Below the pieces are notes generated by a model. That model was not told the DNA's origin. It was given only the letters and a program-made list of their open reading frames with translations, and made no database searches. DNA of 64,000 nucleotides from Burkholderia savannae. GTDB taxonomy: Bacteria; Pseudomonadota; Gammaproteobacteria; Burkholderiales; Burkholderiaceae. Positions 1-9,798 of the stretch are shown here, one piece after another. How positions within the stretch are numbered: the first letter of the stretch is position 1; the number at the start of each line of letters is the position of its first letter. The DNA is taken from contig NZ_CP013417.1 of the NCBI RefSeq assembly GCF_001524445.2, positions 1,674,001 through 1,738,000 of the forward strand. Direction: 5' to 3'. A program made the translations under genes and the position numbers.

Positions 1-95
1 CGCGCCGGATGGCGCAGCAATACGTCGACGTCTATCAATCGCTGATTCGCGCGCAGAAGCGCTCGCGCTTCAAGGTGATCGATTCGGCGTCTTGA
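1..95 (+). CDS. C-terminal end of an unidentified protein
   Basis: Only the last 30 codons are present, and they end at a TGA at 93-95. The visible peptide ends VYQSLIRAQKRSRFKVIDSAS. A tail with a conserved Tyr and an amphipathic helix like this is common at the end of GT4-type glycosyltransferases, but the fragment is too short to assign. The frame is open to the window edge, so the start lies upstream. No U-rich terminator follows directly on this strand, although the hairpin at 187-223 lies just downstream. Confidence 0.45.
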   Translation, partial: RRMAQQYVDVYQSLIRAQKRSRFKVIDSAS

Positions 96-186
96 ACGAA
101 CGAGGCGGGCGGCGCGGCAGGGTGCGTCTCGGCCCGCCGTCGCCCCGTGTGCCCCGGCGCCGCGCCGCGCGTTGCGGCGACGCATG

Positions 187-223
187 AAAAAACGGCGATG
201 CGCGGTAAAAGCGCATCGCCGTT
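187..223 (-). terminator. Rho-independent terminator of the SYLF lipoprotein gene
   Basis: A perfect 13-bp stem (191-203 with 211-223) encloses a 7-nt loop. On the minus strand it is followed by a run of T (A-run 187-192 on plus). It lies about 50 bp past the stop of the lipoprotein gene. Confidence 0.85.
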
Positions 224-273
224 TCCGTGTCGGCCGCCGCTTGCCATCGATGCGGCGGCCGCGTGCGCGGGCG

Positions 274-861
274 TCAGATCTTCAGCTTCGTGACCTTCGT
301 GCCGCTGATCGACACGTCGCCCATCAGCCCGGCGTTCGTCAGCACGATCACTTCGACGGGCGCGGTCGCCGTGGTCGTGTCGATCGCGCCGTTCGCGCCC
401 ATCTTCACGAGCGCGACCGACGCGTCGGCGCCGGCCGCCCAGCCGTCGGAGTTGCGGAATTTGTCGAGCGCGTCCTGCGTCATGAACAGGAACACGATCG
501 CCTTCGATTGCGCGCCCGCCTGCAGGCCGACCGACAGCGACGAGGTGTTGTAGTAGCCGACCGTCGCGCCGCCCACGCGCAGCGAGCCGTTGCCCGTCTG
601 GCCGCCGATGATGAGGCCGGCCTGGATCACGTCCGGGAACACGAGCACGCCGCGCGACTTCGCGACGAGCTCACGCGAGCCGGGCACCGTCGAGTATAGA
701 CGCGACAGCGTGGCGTCCGTGCTCGCATCGATGGCTTGACGCTTCGACGCGTTGGTCGCTGCGTTGGCGGGCTTGTCCGGCGTCGTCGTGCAACCGGCGA
801 GCGCCAGGCTGCCCACGACGAGCGCGGCGGCGGCTTTCAACACGAGATTGCGTTTCTGCAT
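274..861 (-). CDS. SYLF (Ysc84-type) domain lipoprotein
   Basis: 195 aa. The N-terminus is a lipoprotein signal: basic MQKR, a hydrophobic stretch, then lipobox LAGC with the lipidated Cys at residue 24. The rest matches the SYLF/Ysc84 family, a lipid-binding fold. Typical features are the VFPDVIQAGLIIGG stretch, the glycine-rich GNGSLRVGG segment, and QAGAQSKAIVFLFMT. The protein is probably anchored in the outer membrane facing the periplasm. It closely resembles the immunoreactive lipoprotein known from B. pseudomallei (BPSL1445 from memory, not checked). The gene is monocistronic, with its own terminator. A TATAAA -10-like box lies on the minus strand at 920-925. Function beyond lipid binding is not established. 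Confidence 0.92.
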   Translation of the reverse strand: MQKRNLVLKAAAALVVGSLALAGCTTTPDKPANAATNASKRQAIDASTDATLSRLYSTVPGSRELVAKSRGVLVFPDVIQAGLIIGGQTGNGSLRVGGATVGYYNTSSLSVGLQAGAQSKAIVFLFMTQDALDKFRNSDGWAAGADASVALVKMGANGAIDTTTATAPVEVIVLTNAGLMGDVSISGTKVTKLKI

Positions 862-1073
862 CGTTTTTCTCCATCAAGTGTAGATCAGCGTGATTCCCGC
901 GAACGGGTTCACGCCGGACTTTATAACACAGCGAAATGCTTTGCCTTACCGCTGTAAGGTGAAAGACCGTCAAATCGACGCGTTTCATTGTGCGGCGGCG
1001 CGTGCGTGCGCGGGTTGTCGTGGGCCAAGGTTTGCTTCGGCGGGCGATGCCGATGCCGCGCGGCGCGCGAACG

Positions 1074-1517
1074 TCAGTGATGCGAAACGGGCGGCTTGAT
1101 CGGCGGGCGCCGCAGCGCGCGGCGCACGAGCCCGATCACGACGCCGCATGCAAACAGGAACGCGGCGGGAACGATCCAGTAACCGACGAACGCATGCCAC
1201 AGATAGCCCGCGAGCGTGCGCTTGCGCACCGCGAATTCGTCGCGCGCCTCCTGCTGACGGCGCGCGTTCGCCGCGAGCACGTCGGCGGGGCAGCCTGCCG
1301 CGCGCGCCTCGTCCGGCTCGCCGCGGCAGACCGCCGCCGCGCCCGCCGCGCGTTGCGCGCCGGTGAGCTCCCAGGTCGTGAGCGCCAGCTCGAGGTCGGC
1401 GTGGTTGTACGCCATTTCCTCGCGGATCTCGCGCACGGCGACGATCGCGACAGGCACCGCCCAGAACACGATCACGATCAGCCAGCGCCGAAACCAGCGG
1501 CTTTGTCTCCATGCCAT
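1074..1517 (-). CDS. Small two-helix membrane protein, function unknown
   Basis: 147 aa. A Trp/Arg-rich N-terminus leads into a transmembrane helix at about residues 12-29. A polar, Ala/Arg-rich middle (about 30-100) contains two Cys. A second helix covers about 110-130, and the tail is basic and His-ending. The layout predicts a hairpin membrane protein with the loop on one side of the inner membrane. I recognise no family. The chosen ATG gives MAWRQSRWFRR; the longer frame upstream is Arg-rich and looks like shadow sequence. It stands alone between two minus-strand genes. Confidence 0.6.
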   Translation of the reverse strand: MAWRQSRWFRRWLIVIVFWAVPVAIVAVREIREEMAYNHADLELALTTWELTGAQRAAGAAAVCRGEPDEARAAGCPADVLAANARRQQEARDEFAVRKRTLAGYLWHAFVGYWIVPAAFLFACGVVIGLVRRALRRPPIKPPVSHH

Positions 1518-1666
1518 CCCGTGCCTCCGTTTGATGCGCGGCGCGCATCTGTCATGAGGGCGGCCCGATGGCGCTTCGTTTTGGTGGGGAGGGCCGCGCT
1601 GCAGCCATCATAGAAGAAAACGCGGCGAAACGCCGCAGTCGGCCGCGCGCGAATGCGTGCGTCGCA

Positions 1667-1704
1667 AAAGAAAATGCCGCGCCCGTCGAAACGGTGCGCG
1701 GCAT
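1667..1704 (-). terminator. Terminator of the psiF-like gene
   Basis: A 9-bp stem (1674-1682 with 1696-1704) is followed on the minus strand by TTTTCTTTT. It sits 20 bp beyond the psiF-like stop codon. Confidence 0.75.
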
Positions 1705-1725
1705 CGTGCCGATTCGCCGGAAGCG

Positions 1726-2016
1726 TCAGGCGGCGGGCTTCGCCGACAGGCAGCCCTTCATGAACGCCTTGCGATCGTCGCCCGTCTTGCCGGCGGCTTG
1801 CGTGTTGCAGGCCTTCATCTTTTCCTGCTGCGACATCTTCTTCGCCGGCTTCGCCGACAGACAGTCCTTCATGAACGCCTTGCGCTCGTCGCCCGTCTTG
1901 CCGGCGGCCTGCGCATTGCATGCCTTCATCTTGTCCTGCTGGCTGTTTGCGGCGAATGCAGGCGTTGCCAGCACGCCGCCGACGAGCAGCGCGGCCATCA
2001 GCGATCGGATCTTCAT
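1726..2016 (-). CDS. psiF: PsiF-repeat secreted protein
   Basis: 96 aa. A cleavable signal peptide covers residues 1-22 (cleavage after AFA). It is followed by two PsiF repeats (about 26-56 and 63-93), each with the pattern QxKMKACNxQAAGKTGDxRKAFMKxCLSAKP. Each repeat keeps two Cys, which fits a disulfide-stabilised periplasmic protein. E. coli PsiF is phosphate-starvation induced, but its molecular role is unknown. The start ATG at 2016 follows a GGGAG ribosome site at good distance; the longer upstream frame lacks one. The two repeats are very similar at the DNA level, which points to an internal duplication. Confidence 0.9.
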   Translation of the reverse strand: MKIRSLMAALLVGGVLATPAFAANSQQDKMKACNAQAAGKTGDERKAFMKDCLSAKPAKKMSQQEKMKACNTQAAGKTGDDRKAFMKGCLSAKPAA

Positions 2017-2513
2017 TGGACACTCCCGGTGGGTGAGTTGCATCTTGTTCGATAAGCGATGAATCGCGCGGCTGCGCGGATCGCGGTTTGCATTATGGCA
2101 AATTGGCGCCGAAACGACAAAATACTCGGGGAAAACGAGCGGTGCGTTAATTTTCGCGTGACGGCCGCGCAACGGATCGGGCGCGCAGCGCGCTCGCCGG
2201 CCGTGGCCGAAATGCTTTCGCAAGGCTGCAAACGCCGGTGCCGCAAGCGTTTCGGACGGCCTTCGCGTGCGTGCGCCGCGCGCTTTTTCCGGGCGGCGCA
2301 GTCGGGCGGCGCCGGCGATTTTGTCTATTTCGAGATAACGCGAGAAGGCGCGGCGCGCGCGATCTCGCGCGTCGCGCGCGCATCGTGCGGGAGTGCGAAC
2401 GGCGCGCGTCGGGCGGCGCGAGGCCGGCGCGTCCGGTTCGCGCCGCGCGTGCGCGCACTCGGGAAAACTCCGCGCTTGCCGGGCGGAGGCCGGCTGCCGT
2501 TACAATCGCGGCC
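2017..2513. other. Divergent intergenic region upstream of psiF and the asparaginase gene
   Basis: About 500 bp, GC-rich, with no convincing gene. Open frames crossing it are Arg/Ala-rich shadows. It must hold the promoters of both flanking genes. Confidence 0.5.
2476..2506 (+). promoter_or_regulatory. Putative sigma-70 promoter of the asparaginase gene
   Basis: TTGCCG (2476-2481), then a 19-nt spacer, then TACAAT (2501-2506). It ends 7 nt before the ATG, so the mRNA leader would be near zero. The -10 box is good, while the spacing is long. Confidence 0.4.
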
Positions 2514-3557
2514 ATGAACGCACCGACATCTTCCAGCCCCCCCAACGTTTCGAGCGCGACGCCGCGCGCGCTGCCACGCATCGCCGTTCTCGCGACGGGC
2601 GGCACGATCGCGGGCGCCGCGCCCGACGCCGCGCAGACGGCCGGCTATCAGGCGGGCGCGCTCGGCGTCGACCGGCTCCTCGCCGCCGTGCCCGCGCTCG
2701 CGCAGATCGCGACGATCGCAGCCGAGCAGGTCGCGAGCATCGACAGCAAGGATCTGTCGCCCGCGCTGTGGACGACGCTCGTCGAGCGGATCGACGCGCT
2801 CGCCGCGAGCGACGCGATCGACGGCATCGTGATCACGCACGGCACCGACACGCTCGAAGAAACCGCCTACCTGCTGCATCTGACCGTGAAGACCGCGAAG
2901 CCCGTCGTGATGACAGCGGCGATGCGGCCCGCGACCGCGCTGTCGTCGGACGGCCCGCTCAACCTGCTGAACGCGGTGGCCGTCGCAGGCAGCGAGGCGG
3001 CGTGCGGGCAGGGCGTGCTCGTCGCGTTCAACAACCGGATACACGGCGCGCGCGACGTCGTGAAGACGAGCACCTACGCGGTCGACGCGTTCCATTCGCC
3101 GGAGCTCGGCGCGCTCGGCTGGGTGCAGGACGGCCGCATCGAATTCGCGCGGCGCGCGACGCGCCCGCATACGCTCGACTCGCGCTTCGCGATCGGCGCC
3201 GCGTGGCCGCAGGTCGACGTCGTCGCGAGCTACGCGGGCGCGTCGCGCGCGATGGTCGACGCGTGCGTTGCCGCGGGCGCGCGTGGGCTCGTCGTCGCGG
3301 GCACGGGCAACGGCTCGATCCACGCGACGCTGCAGACGGCGCTGGCCGACGCGGCGGCGAAGGGCGTTGCGATCGTGCGCGCGTCGCGCGTCGGCTCGGG
3401 GCACGTGATGCGCAACGGCGCGGCGAACGACGACGCGCTCGGCTTCGTGAGCGCGGGCTCGCTCAATCCGTACAAGGCGCGCGTGCTGTTGATGCTCGCG
3501 CTCGCGGCGGGCGTCGCCGACGTGCGCGAATTGCAGCGGGTGTTCGATACGTATTGA
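2514..3557 (+). CDS. L-asparaginase
   Basis: 347 aa. Hydrolyses L-asparagine to aspartate and ammonia. Both catalytic threonine motifs are present: ATGGTIAG with nucleophile Thr31, and THGTDTLEET with Thr111-Asp112. The flexible-loop Tyr45 and a DVVKTSTY segment carrying the catalytic Lys are also there. The sequence resembles the type II family, yet no signal peptide is visible. The first 20 residues are Ser/Pro-rich, so the enzyme is probably cytoplasmic. ATG 2514 is preferred because it follows a TACAAT box directly; upstream in-frame codons lie in Arg-rich shadow sequence. The gene is followed by a bidirectional terminator. Confidence 0.93.
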   Translation: MNAPTSSSPPNVSSATPRALPRIAVLATGGTIAGAAPDAAQTAGYQAGALGVDRLLAAVPALAQIATIAAEQVASIDSKDLSPALWTTLVERIDALAASDAIDGIVITHGTDTLEETAYLLHLTVKTAKPVVMTAAMRPATALSSDGPLNLLNAVAVAGSEAACGQGVLVAFNNRIHGARDVVKTSTYAVDAFHSPELGALGWVQDGRIEFARRATRPHTLDSRFAIGAAWPQVDVVASYAGASRAMVDACVAAGARGLVVAGTGNGSIHATLQTALADAAAKGVAIVRASRVGSGHVMRNGAANDDALGFVSAGSLNPYKARVLLMLALAAGVADVRELQRVFDTY

Positions 3558-3667
3558 TAGGCGGATAGGCGGGCCGGCGCGCATCTCGCGTGCGGCGCGG
3601 CGCGCGGGCCGCTTCGCGTCCGAATGCATCGCGTCGAATCGAGCCGCAGGCGGCGTCGGCGCATAAA

Positions 3668-3698
3668 AGAAAAGCGGACCCGTGGGTCCGCTTTTTTC
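3668..3698. terminator. Bidirectional terminator between asparaginase and BON-LysM genes
   Basis: A 9-bp stem AGCGGACCC/GGGTCCGCT (3673-3681 with 3684-3692) has a T-run on the plus side and an A-rich run on the other. It serves the two converging genes. Confidence 0.85.
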
Positions 3699-3724
3699 AC
3701 ATGATGCGCCGCTGCGCGCGTCGT

Positions 3725-4195
3725 TCAGGACTGCGGCGGAATCACGAGCTTCTGGCCCGGATAGATCCTGTCGGGGCTCGAGAGCATCGGGCGGTTCGCC
3801 TGGAAGATCGCGTCGTTCTTCGAGCCGTCGCCGTAGTACTTCTCGGCGATCTTCCAGAGATTGTCGCCGGAGACGACGTCGTGGTACTGCACTTGCGGAT
3901 CGTCCGGTTGCAGGTCGTCGTCGTTCACGCCCGCGACGCCTTGCACGTTGCCCGCCGCCACCTTGACCTTCGCCTTCGTATCGAGGTCCGCGACGCTGCC
4001 CGACAGCGTGACGGTGCGCGACGCGCCGTCGAACGCGACCGTCAGGTTCGACGTGTCGAGGCCCTGTGCGGAGATGTAGTTCTTGATCGCATCGCCGGCC
4101 GTCTGATTGGCTGCGGCCGGATCGCTCGCGGCTTGCTCGTCGCTCTTGCCGAGCAGCTTTTCACCCGCTTCCTTGATGAACGAAAGAAGACCCAT
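3725..4195 (-). CDS. BON-LysM domain protein (YgaU/Kbp family)
   Basis: 156 aa. Residues about 35-95 form a BON domain (VTLSGSVADLDTKAKVKVAAGNVQGVAGVND). Residues about 102-153 form a LysM domain (HDVVSGDNLWKIAEKYYGD ... RIYPGQKLVIP). This order and length match E. coli YgaU/Kbp, a soluble potassium-binding protein. There is no signal peptide, and the N-terminus MGLLSFIKEAGEKLLG is an amphipathic helix, as in Kbp. The start is preceded by AGGAG at a good distance. The gene is monocistronic, with the shared terminator downstream. Confidence 0.93.
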   Translation of the reverse strand: MGLLSFIKEAGEKLLGKSDEQAASDPAAANQTAGDAIKNYISAQGLDTSNLTVAFDGASRTVTLSGSVADLDTKAKVKVAAGNVQGVAGVNDDDLQPDDPQVQYHDVVSGDNLWKIAEKYYGDGSKNDAIFQANRPMLSSPDRIYPGQKLVIPPQS

Positions 4196-4835
4196 CGCAA
4201 CACTCCTTCAGGTGATTGAAAAAAGATGCGCCGTGAAGTCGCGAGAAGCGCGAAAGCGGTGCGGCGCTTCTCGAAAGGCGTCGCGAAAGTGTAGGCGTTC
4301 GCGTTGCAAATTGCATGAAAAATCGCTTCGGCGAACGTAAAGAAATGTAATACGTGCTGTGACGAATCCGACAGACGGACACCCGACGACGACGTCTGAC
4401 CGACCAAGGCTTCCCCGTCGGCGCCGGGTGCCGCTGCGGACCCACCTGCCGCTCTCAGCCGAAAGCGGCTTTGTTTGCCTCGCCGCGTGCAACGCGCACG
4501 CGGCGAGGCGCCCCATCGACGATGCGCCGCGCGCGCATCGCGTTCGATTGCATCGAGCGTCACGCGGACGACTCGTTGTCGTGTTAAGCGACGCCGTCGC
4601 GCAGGACACGGGCGACATCGCGGCGCTGCGTTCGCTCGCGCGAACGGTGTGTTGACCGATGCCCGATTCGAGCGGCGCGCGTGCGAGCCGAACGGCGGGC
4701 ATCTGCGCTTACGGCGCTCGCGCCGTCGCGCATCGGCGCTGCGCTTTTCCTCTTCGCCGATGCGCCGATGCGCCGCCGATTTGCAGCCGCTTCATCGCAC
4801 CGACGCGATTCGCCGCGCCGCGCCGTCGCATTCGT
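4196..4835. other. 640-bp intergenic region with hairpins, no gene seen
   Basis: No open frame here looks like a protein. AT-richer sequence at 4290-4360 probably holds the promoter of the BON-LysM gene. Two hairpins at 4457-4509 are listed separately. Confidence 0.5.
4457..4509 (+). other. Tandem hairpins of unknown role
   Basis: A short AGCCG-AAAG-CGGCT hairpin (4457-4470) is followed by TTGTTT, resembling a small terminator. Directly after it lies a perfect 14-bp stem (4477-4490 with 4496-4509) with a 5-nt loop. No gene ends nearby on the plus strand. Confidence 0.45.
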
Positions 4836-5741
4836 TCACGCGACTTTCTTGTCGCTTTGCGGCTCGCCGATCTCGAAGTTCGACATGATCTCGAGCGCGC
4901 GCACGATCGCCGAGTGATCCCATGCGCCGCCGCCGTTGGCCGCGCATACGCTGAAGAGCTGCTGCGCGCTCGCCGTGTGCGGCAGCGCGATGTTCATCCG
5001 GCGCGCGCCGTCGAGCGCGAGATTCAGGTCCTTGCGATGCAGGTCGATGCGGAAGCCCGGCTCGAACGTGCGCTTCGTCATCCGCTCGCCGTGCAGCTCG
5101 AGAATCCGCGACGACGCGAAACCGCCCATCAGCGCGCGCCGCACGCGCTCCGGATCGGCGCCCGAGCGCGCGGCGAAGAGGAGCGCCTCGGCGACCGCCT
5201 CGAGGTTCAGCGCGACGATGATCTGATTCGCGACCTTGCAGGTCTGGCCCGCGCCGTTGTCGCCGATGAGCGAGACGTTCCTGCCCATCAGGTCGAAGAG
5301 GGGCTTCGCGCGCTCGAACGCGCGCTGCGGGCCGCCCACCATGATCGTGAGCGTCGCGTCGCGCGCGCCGACTTCTCCGCCCGACACGGGCGCGTCGAGA
5401 TAGTCGCAGCCGAGCGCGTTGATCTCCTTGGCGAACTCGCGCGTGTCGAGCGGCGAGATCGAGCTCATGTCGATCACGAGCTTGCCGGCCGCGAGCCCCT
5501 TCGCGACGCCGTCGTCGGCGAACAGCGCGTTTCGCACGTCGGGCGTGTCGGGCACCATCGAGATCACGATCTCGGACGCTTGCGCGACGGCCGTCGAATT
5601 CGCTGCGACCTGCGCGTGCTCGCGCAGATCGGCGGGCACCGGATACGTGCCGTTCACGACGAGGCGGTGGCCGCCCTTGAGCAGGTTGCGCGCCATGTGC
5701 GCGCCCATGATGCCGAGGCCGATGAAGCCGATCGTTGCCAT
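4836..5741 (-). CDS. glxR: 2-hydroxy-3-oxopropionate (tartronate semialdehyde) reductase
   Basis: 301 aa. Reduces tartronate semialdehyde to D-glycerate with NAD(P)H. The N-terminal Rossmann motif is GFIGLGIMG (residues 5-13). The substrate motif DAPVSGG and the GxxxKVANQ segment, with the catalytic lysine of beta-hydroxyacid dehydrogenases, are intact. The length is normal for GarR/GlxR. ATG 5741 gives the canonical start MATIGFIGLG, and GGGAGACATCGCA supplies the ribosome site. It is the last gene of the gcl-hyi-glxR operon, 91 bp after hyi, and completes the glyoxylate to glycerate route. Confidence 0.95.
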   Translation of the reverse strand: MATIGFIGLGIMGAHMARNLLKGGHRLVVNGTYPVPADLREHAQVAANSTAVAQASEIVISMVPDTPDVRNALFADDGVAKGLAAGKLVIDMSSISPLDTREFAKEINALGCDYLDAPVSGGEVGARDATLTIMVGGPQRAFERAKPLFDLMGRNVSLIGDNGAGQTCKVANQIIVALNLEAVAEALLFAARSGADPERVRRALMGGFASSRILELHGERMTKRTFEPGFRIDLHRKDLNLALDGARRMNIALPHTASAQQLFSVCAANGGGAWDHSAIVRALEIMSNFEIGEPQSDKKVA

Positions 5742-5832
5742 TGCGATGTCTCCCGTGAGTCCTGTGAATCGTGGATGCCTAATGTGGATGCCTAATGAGC
5801 GGATGAGCGGATGCGTTCGCGTGCGCACCGGA

Positions 5833-6642
5833 TCACATGCCGGTGCCGGCGCGCTTCGCATCGACGCGCGCGATCTGCTGCAGCCAGCCGAGGCCCTCCG
5901 CCGTCGTCGTGCGCGGCTTGTATTCGCAGCCGACGTAGCCGTCGTAGCCGAGCGCGTCGAGCCGATCGAACAGAAACGAATAGTTGATTTCGCCCGTGCC
6001 GGGCTCGTGACGGCCCGGGTTGTCCGCGAGCTGGATGTGCGCGATCGATCCGAGATGCTTTTCGATCGTCGCCGCGAGCTCGCCCTCCATCCGCTGCATG
6101 TGATAGATGTCGTATTGCAGGAAGAGGTTGTCGGCGCCGGCCGCGCGGATCACGTCGAGCGTTTCGGCGCAGCGGTTGAGCGCGAAGCCCGGGAGGTCGT
6201 ACGAATTGCAGGGCTCGACGAGCAGGCGCATGCCGGCCTTCTTCAGTTCGGTGGCGGCGAAGCGCAGGTTCTCGACGATCGTCGCGAGCGTCGCGTCGCG
6301 CTTTGCGCTCGCCGGCGCGATGCCGACGAGGCAATTGAGCTGCGGCACCTTCAGCGCGCGCGCATAGTCGATCGCGCGGCCGACGCCGTCCTGGAATTCG
6401 CCGACGCGATCGGGCAGGCACGCGATTCCGCGCTCGCCCCGATCCCAGTCGCCCGCGGGCAGGTTGTGCAGCACGAGGCGCAGGCGGTTCGCTTCGAGCC
6501 GCTCGGCAAGCTCCTCCTTTGCGTACGGATAAGGAAACAGGAACTCGACGGCGGAAAAGCCCGCGTCGGCCGCCGCCTCGAAACGGTCGAGAAACGGCAC
6601 CTCGTTGAACAGCATCGTCAGATTGGCTGCGAATTTCGGCAT
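5833..6642 (-). CDS. hyi: Hydroxypyruvate isomerase
   Basis: 269 aa, a TIM-barrel of the AP endonuclease-2/xylose isomerase superfamily. Interconverts tartronate semialdehyde and hydroxypyruvate. The start MPKFAANLTMLFNEVPFLDRF is typical of Hyi. Metal-site segments are recognisable: LLVEPCNSYDLPGF (Glu), LQYDIYHMQ (Asp/His), HIQLADNPGRHEPGTGEINY (His and Glu). The position between gcl and glxR is diagnostic. The gap of about 120 bp to gcl holds no clear terminator, so co-transcription is likely. Confidence 0.95.
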   Translation of the reverse strand: MPKFAANLTMLFNEVPFLDRFEAAADAGFSAVEFLFPYPYAKEELAERLEANRLRLVLHNLPAGDWDRGERGIACLPDRVGEFQDGVGRAIDYARALKVPQLNCLVGIAPASAKRDATLATIVENLRFAATELKKAGMRLLVEPCNSYDLPGFALNRCAETLDVIRAAGADNLFLQYDIYHMQRMEGELAATIEKHLGSIAHIQLADNPGRHEPGTGEINYSFLFDRLDALGYDGYVGCEYKPRTTTAEGLGWLQQIARVDAKRAGTGM

Positions 6643-6761
6643 GTTCGTGGTCTCGCTGGTCGGTCAGTTGAGCAAGTCGAATCGGTCGAGCTGAACTGAT
6701 CAGCGATGCTGACCAATCCAATCGAGCAGGCATACAAGTAAAGCGGCGAGCGCGATGCGCA

Positions 6762-8537
<1,776 letters not shown>

Positions 8538-8576
8538 GAAATGTCTCCTAGTTCGATGCGAATCGCGGGTATCGCT

Positions 8577-8659
8577 GGTGTCGAAGACACTTTAGGGACA
8601 CCGGAAAGGTTTGATAAGATTCGCTCGAGTCGCTTATTTCGAAACTAAAAGTATCGAAT
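8577..8659. promoter_or_regulatory. Candidate LysR operator region between gcl and the regulator
   Basis: Two inverted repeats lie in this divergent region: GGTGTC (8577-8582) with GACACC (8597-8602), and TTCGA (8638-8642) with TCGAA (8654-8658). The second is AT-rich and resembles a T-N11-A LysR box. Confidence 0.35.
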
Positions 8660-8701
8660 GCCGGGCGCGGGCGGCCGCGCGGGGCGGTGAGGAGACGGCG
8701 G

Positions 8702-9613
8702 ATGGACCGGTTCAAGCAGATCGAGACCTTCGTGCGGGTCGCCGACGCGGGCAGCCTCGCGGCGGCCGCGCTCGAGGAAGGGGTGTCGCCCGTCGTGCTC
8801 GGGCGGCGCATCGACGCGCTCGAGAAGCGCCTCGGCGTGAAGCTGATGTACCGGTCGACGCGGCGGCTCGTCGTCAGCGAGGACGGCGCCGCGTTCCTCG
8901 AGCGTTGCCGCGGGCTCCTCACCGAATGGGCGCAGGCGGAAAACGAGATGGCGGCCGGGCGCCGCGCGGTGAGCGGGCACCTGATCGTGTCGGCGCCCGC
9001 TGCGTTCGGGCGCAAGCACGTCGCGCCGCTCGCGCCCGGGTTCATCGCGGACAAGCCCGACTTGCAGATGTCGTTCAATCTGACCGATCGCGTCGTCGAT
9101 CTCGTGCGCGAGGGCTACGACCTGTCGATCCGGATCGGCGGCGCGGTCGATCCGAACTTCGTCGCGGTGAAGCTCGCGTCGAACCGGCGCGTCGTGTGCG
9201 GGACGCCCGAGTACCTGCGCCGGCACGGCCGGCCGAAAACGCTCGACGATCTCGCGGGCCACAACTGTCTCGCGTTCAATCTGCAGGGCGGGCAGAACCG
9301 CGGCTGGTACTTCCGGCGCAACGGCAAGCTCGTGACGATGCGCGTGTCGGGCGCGCTCGACTGCAACGACGGCGAGCTGCTGCACCGCTGGGTGTCGGAA
9401 GGGCTCGGGCTCGGCTGGCGCTCGACGTGGGAGATCGCGCAGCAGCTCGCGCGCGGCGAGCTCGAAACGGTGCTCGACGAATTCGCGCTGCCCGACTACG
9501 ACATCCTCGCCGTCTATCCGCAGCAACGCTACGTGCCGGCGCGGGTCCGCTATTTCATCGACTATCTGCGCGCCGCGTATGCGCGACCCGGGTACTGGGA
9601 AGGCGCCGTCTGA
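8702..9613 (+). CDS. LysR-family transcriptional regulator, probably of gcl-hyi-glxR
   Basis: 303 aa. N-terminal winged helix-turn-helix (MDRFKQIETFVRVADAGSLAAAALEEGVSPVVLGRRIDALEKRLGV pattern, residues 1-60). The C-terminal periplasmic-binding-like effector domain starts around residue 90. ATG 8702 follows GAGGAGACGGCGG; an in-frame ATG five codons upstream lacks a good ribosome site. Divergence from gcl suggests control of the glyoxylate operon, with a glyoxylate-pathway metabolite as inducer. That is inferred from position only. Confidence 0.9.
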   Translation: MDRFKQIETFVRVADAGSLAAAALEEGVSPVVLGRRIDALEKRLGVKLMYRSTRRLVVSEDGAAFLERCRGLLTEWAQAENEMAAGRRAVSGHLIVSAPAAFGRKHVAPLAPGFIADKPDLQMSFNLTDRVVDLVREGYDLSIRIGGAVDPNFVAVKLASNRRVVCGTPEYLRRHGRPKTLDDLAGHNCLAFNLQGGQNRGWYFRRNGKLVTMRVSGALDCNDGELLHRWVSEGLGLGWRSTWEIAQQLARGELETVLDEFALPDYDILAVYPQQRYVPARVRYFIDYLRAAYARPGYWEGAV

Positions 9614-9648
9614 GCGCCGCGGCGCCGCGCGCGTTCTTTCGCGCGCGG

Positions 9649-9768
9649 CGCCAGTCCGCCAGTCCGCCAGTCCGCCAGTCCGCCAGTCCGCCAGTCCGCC
9701 AGTCCGCCAGTTCGCCAGTCCGCCAGTCCGCCAGTCCGCCAGTCCGCCAGTCCGCCAGTCCGCCAGTC
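9649..9768. repeat. Octamer tandem array, 15 units of CGCCAGTC
   Basis: Exactly 15 head-to-tail copies of an 8-bp unit fill 120 bp. Unit 8 (9705-9712) ends in T instead of C. The array lies in the 185-bp space between two converging stop codons, so it interrupts no gene. Such short arrays expand and contract by slippage and are used for strain typing in this genus. Confidence 0.97.
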
Positions 9769-9798
9769 CGCCGGCCGATCAATCGGCCAACCTTCGCG

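Noticed and set aside
4359..4888. Several overlapping short frames in the 4.2-4.8 kb gap
   Set aside because: None has a ribosome site or plausible protein composition.
9649..9768. Possible CRISPR array
   Set aside because: The units are 8 bp with no spacers, and no cas gene is present.
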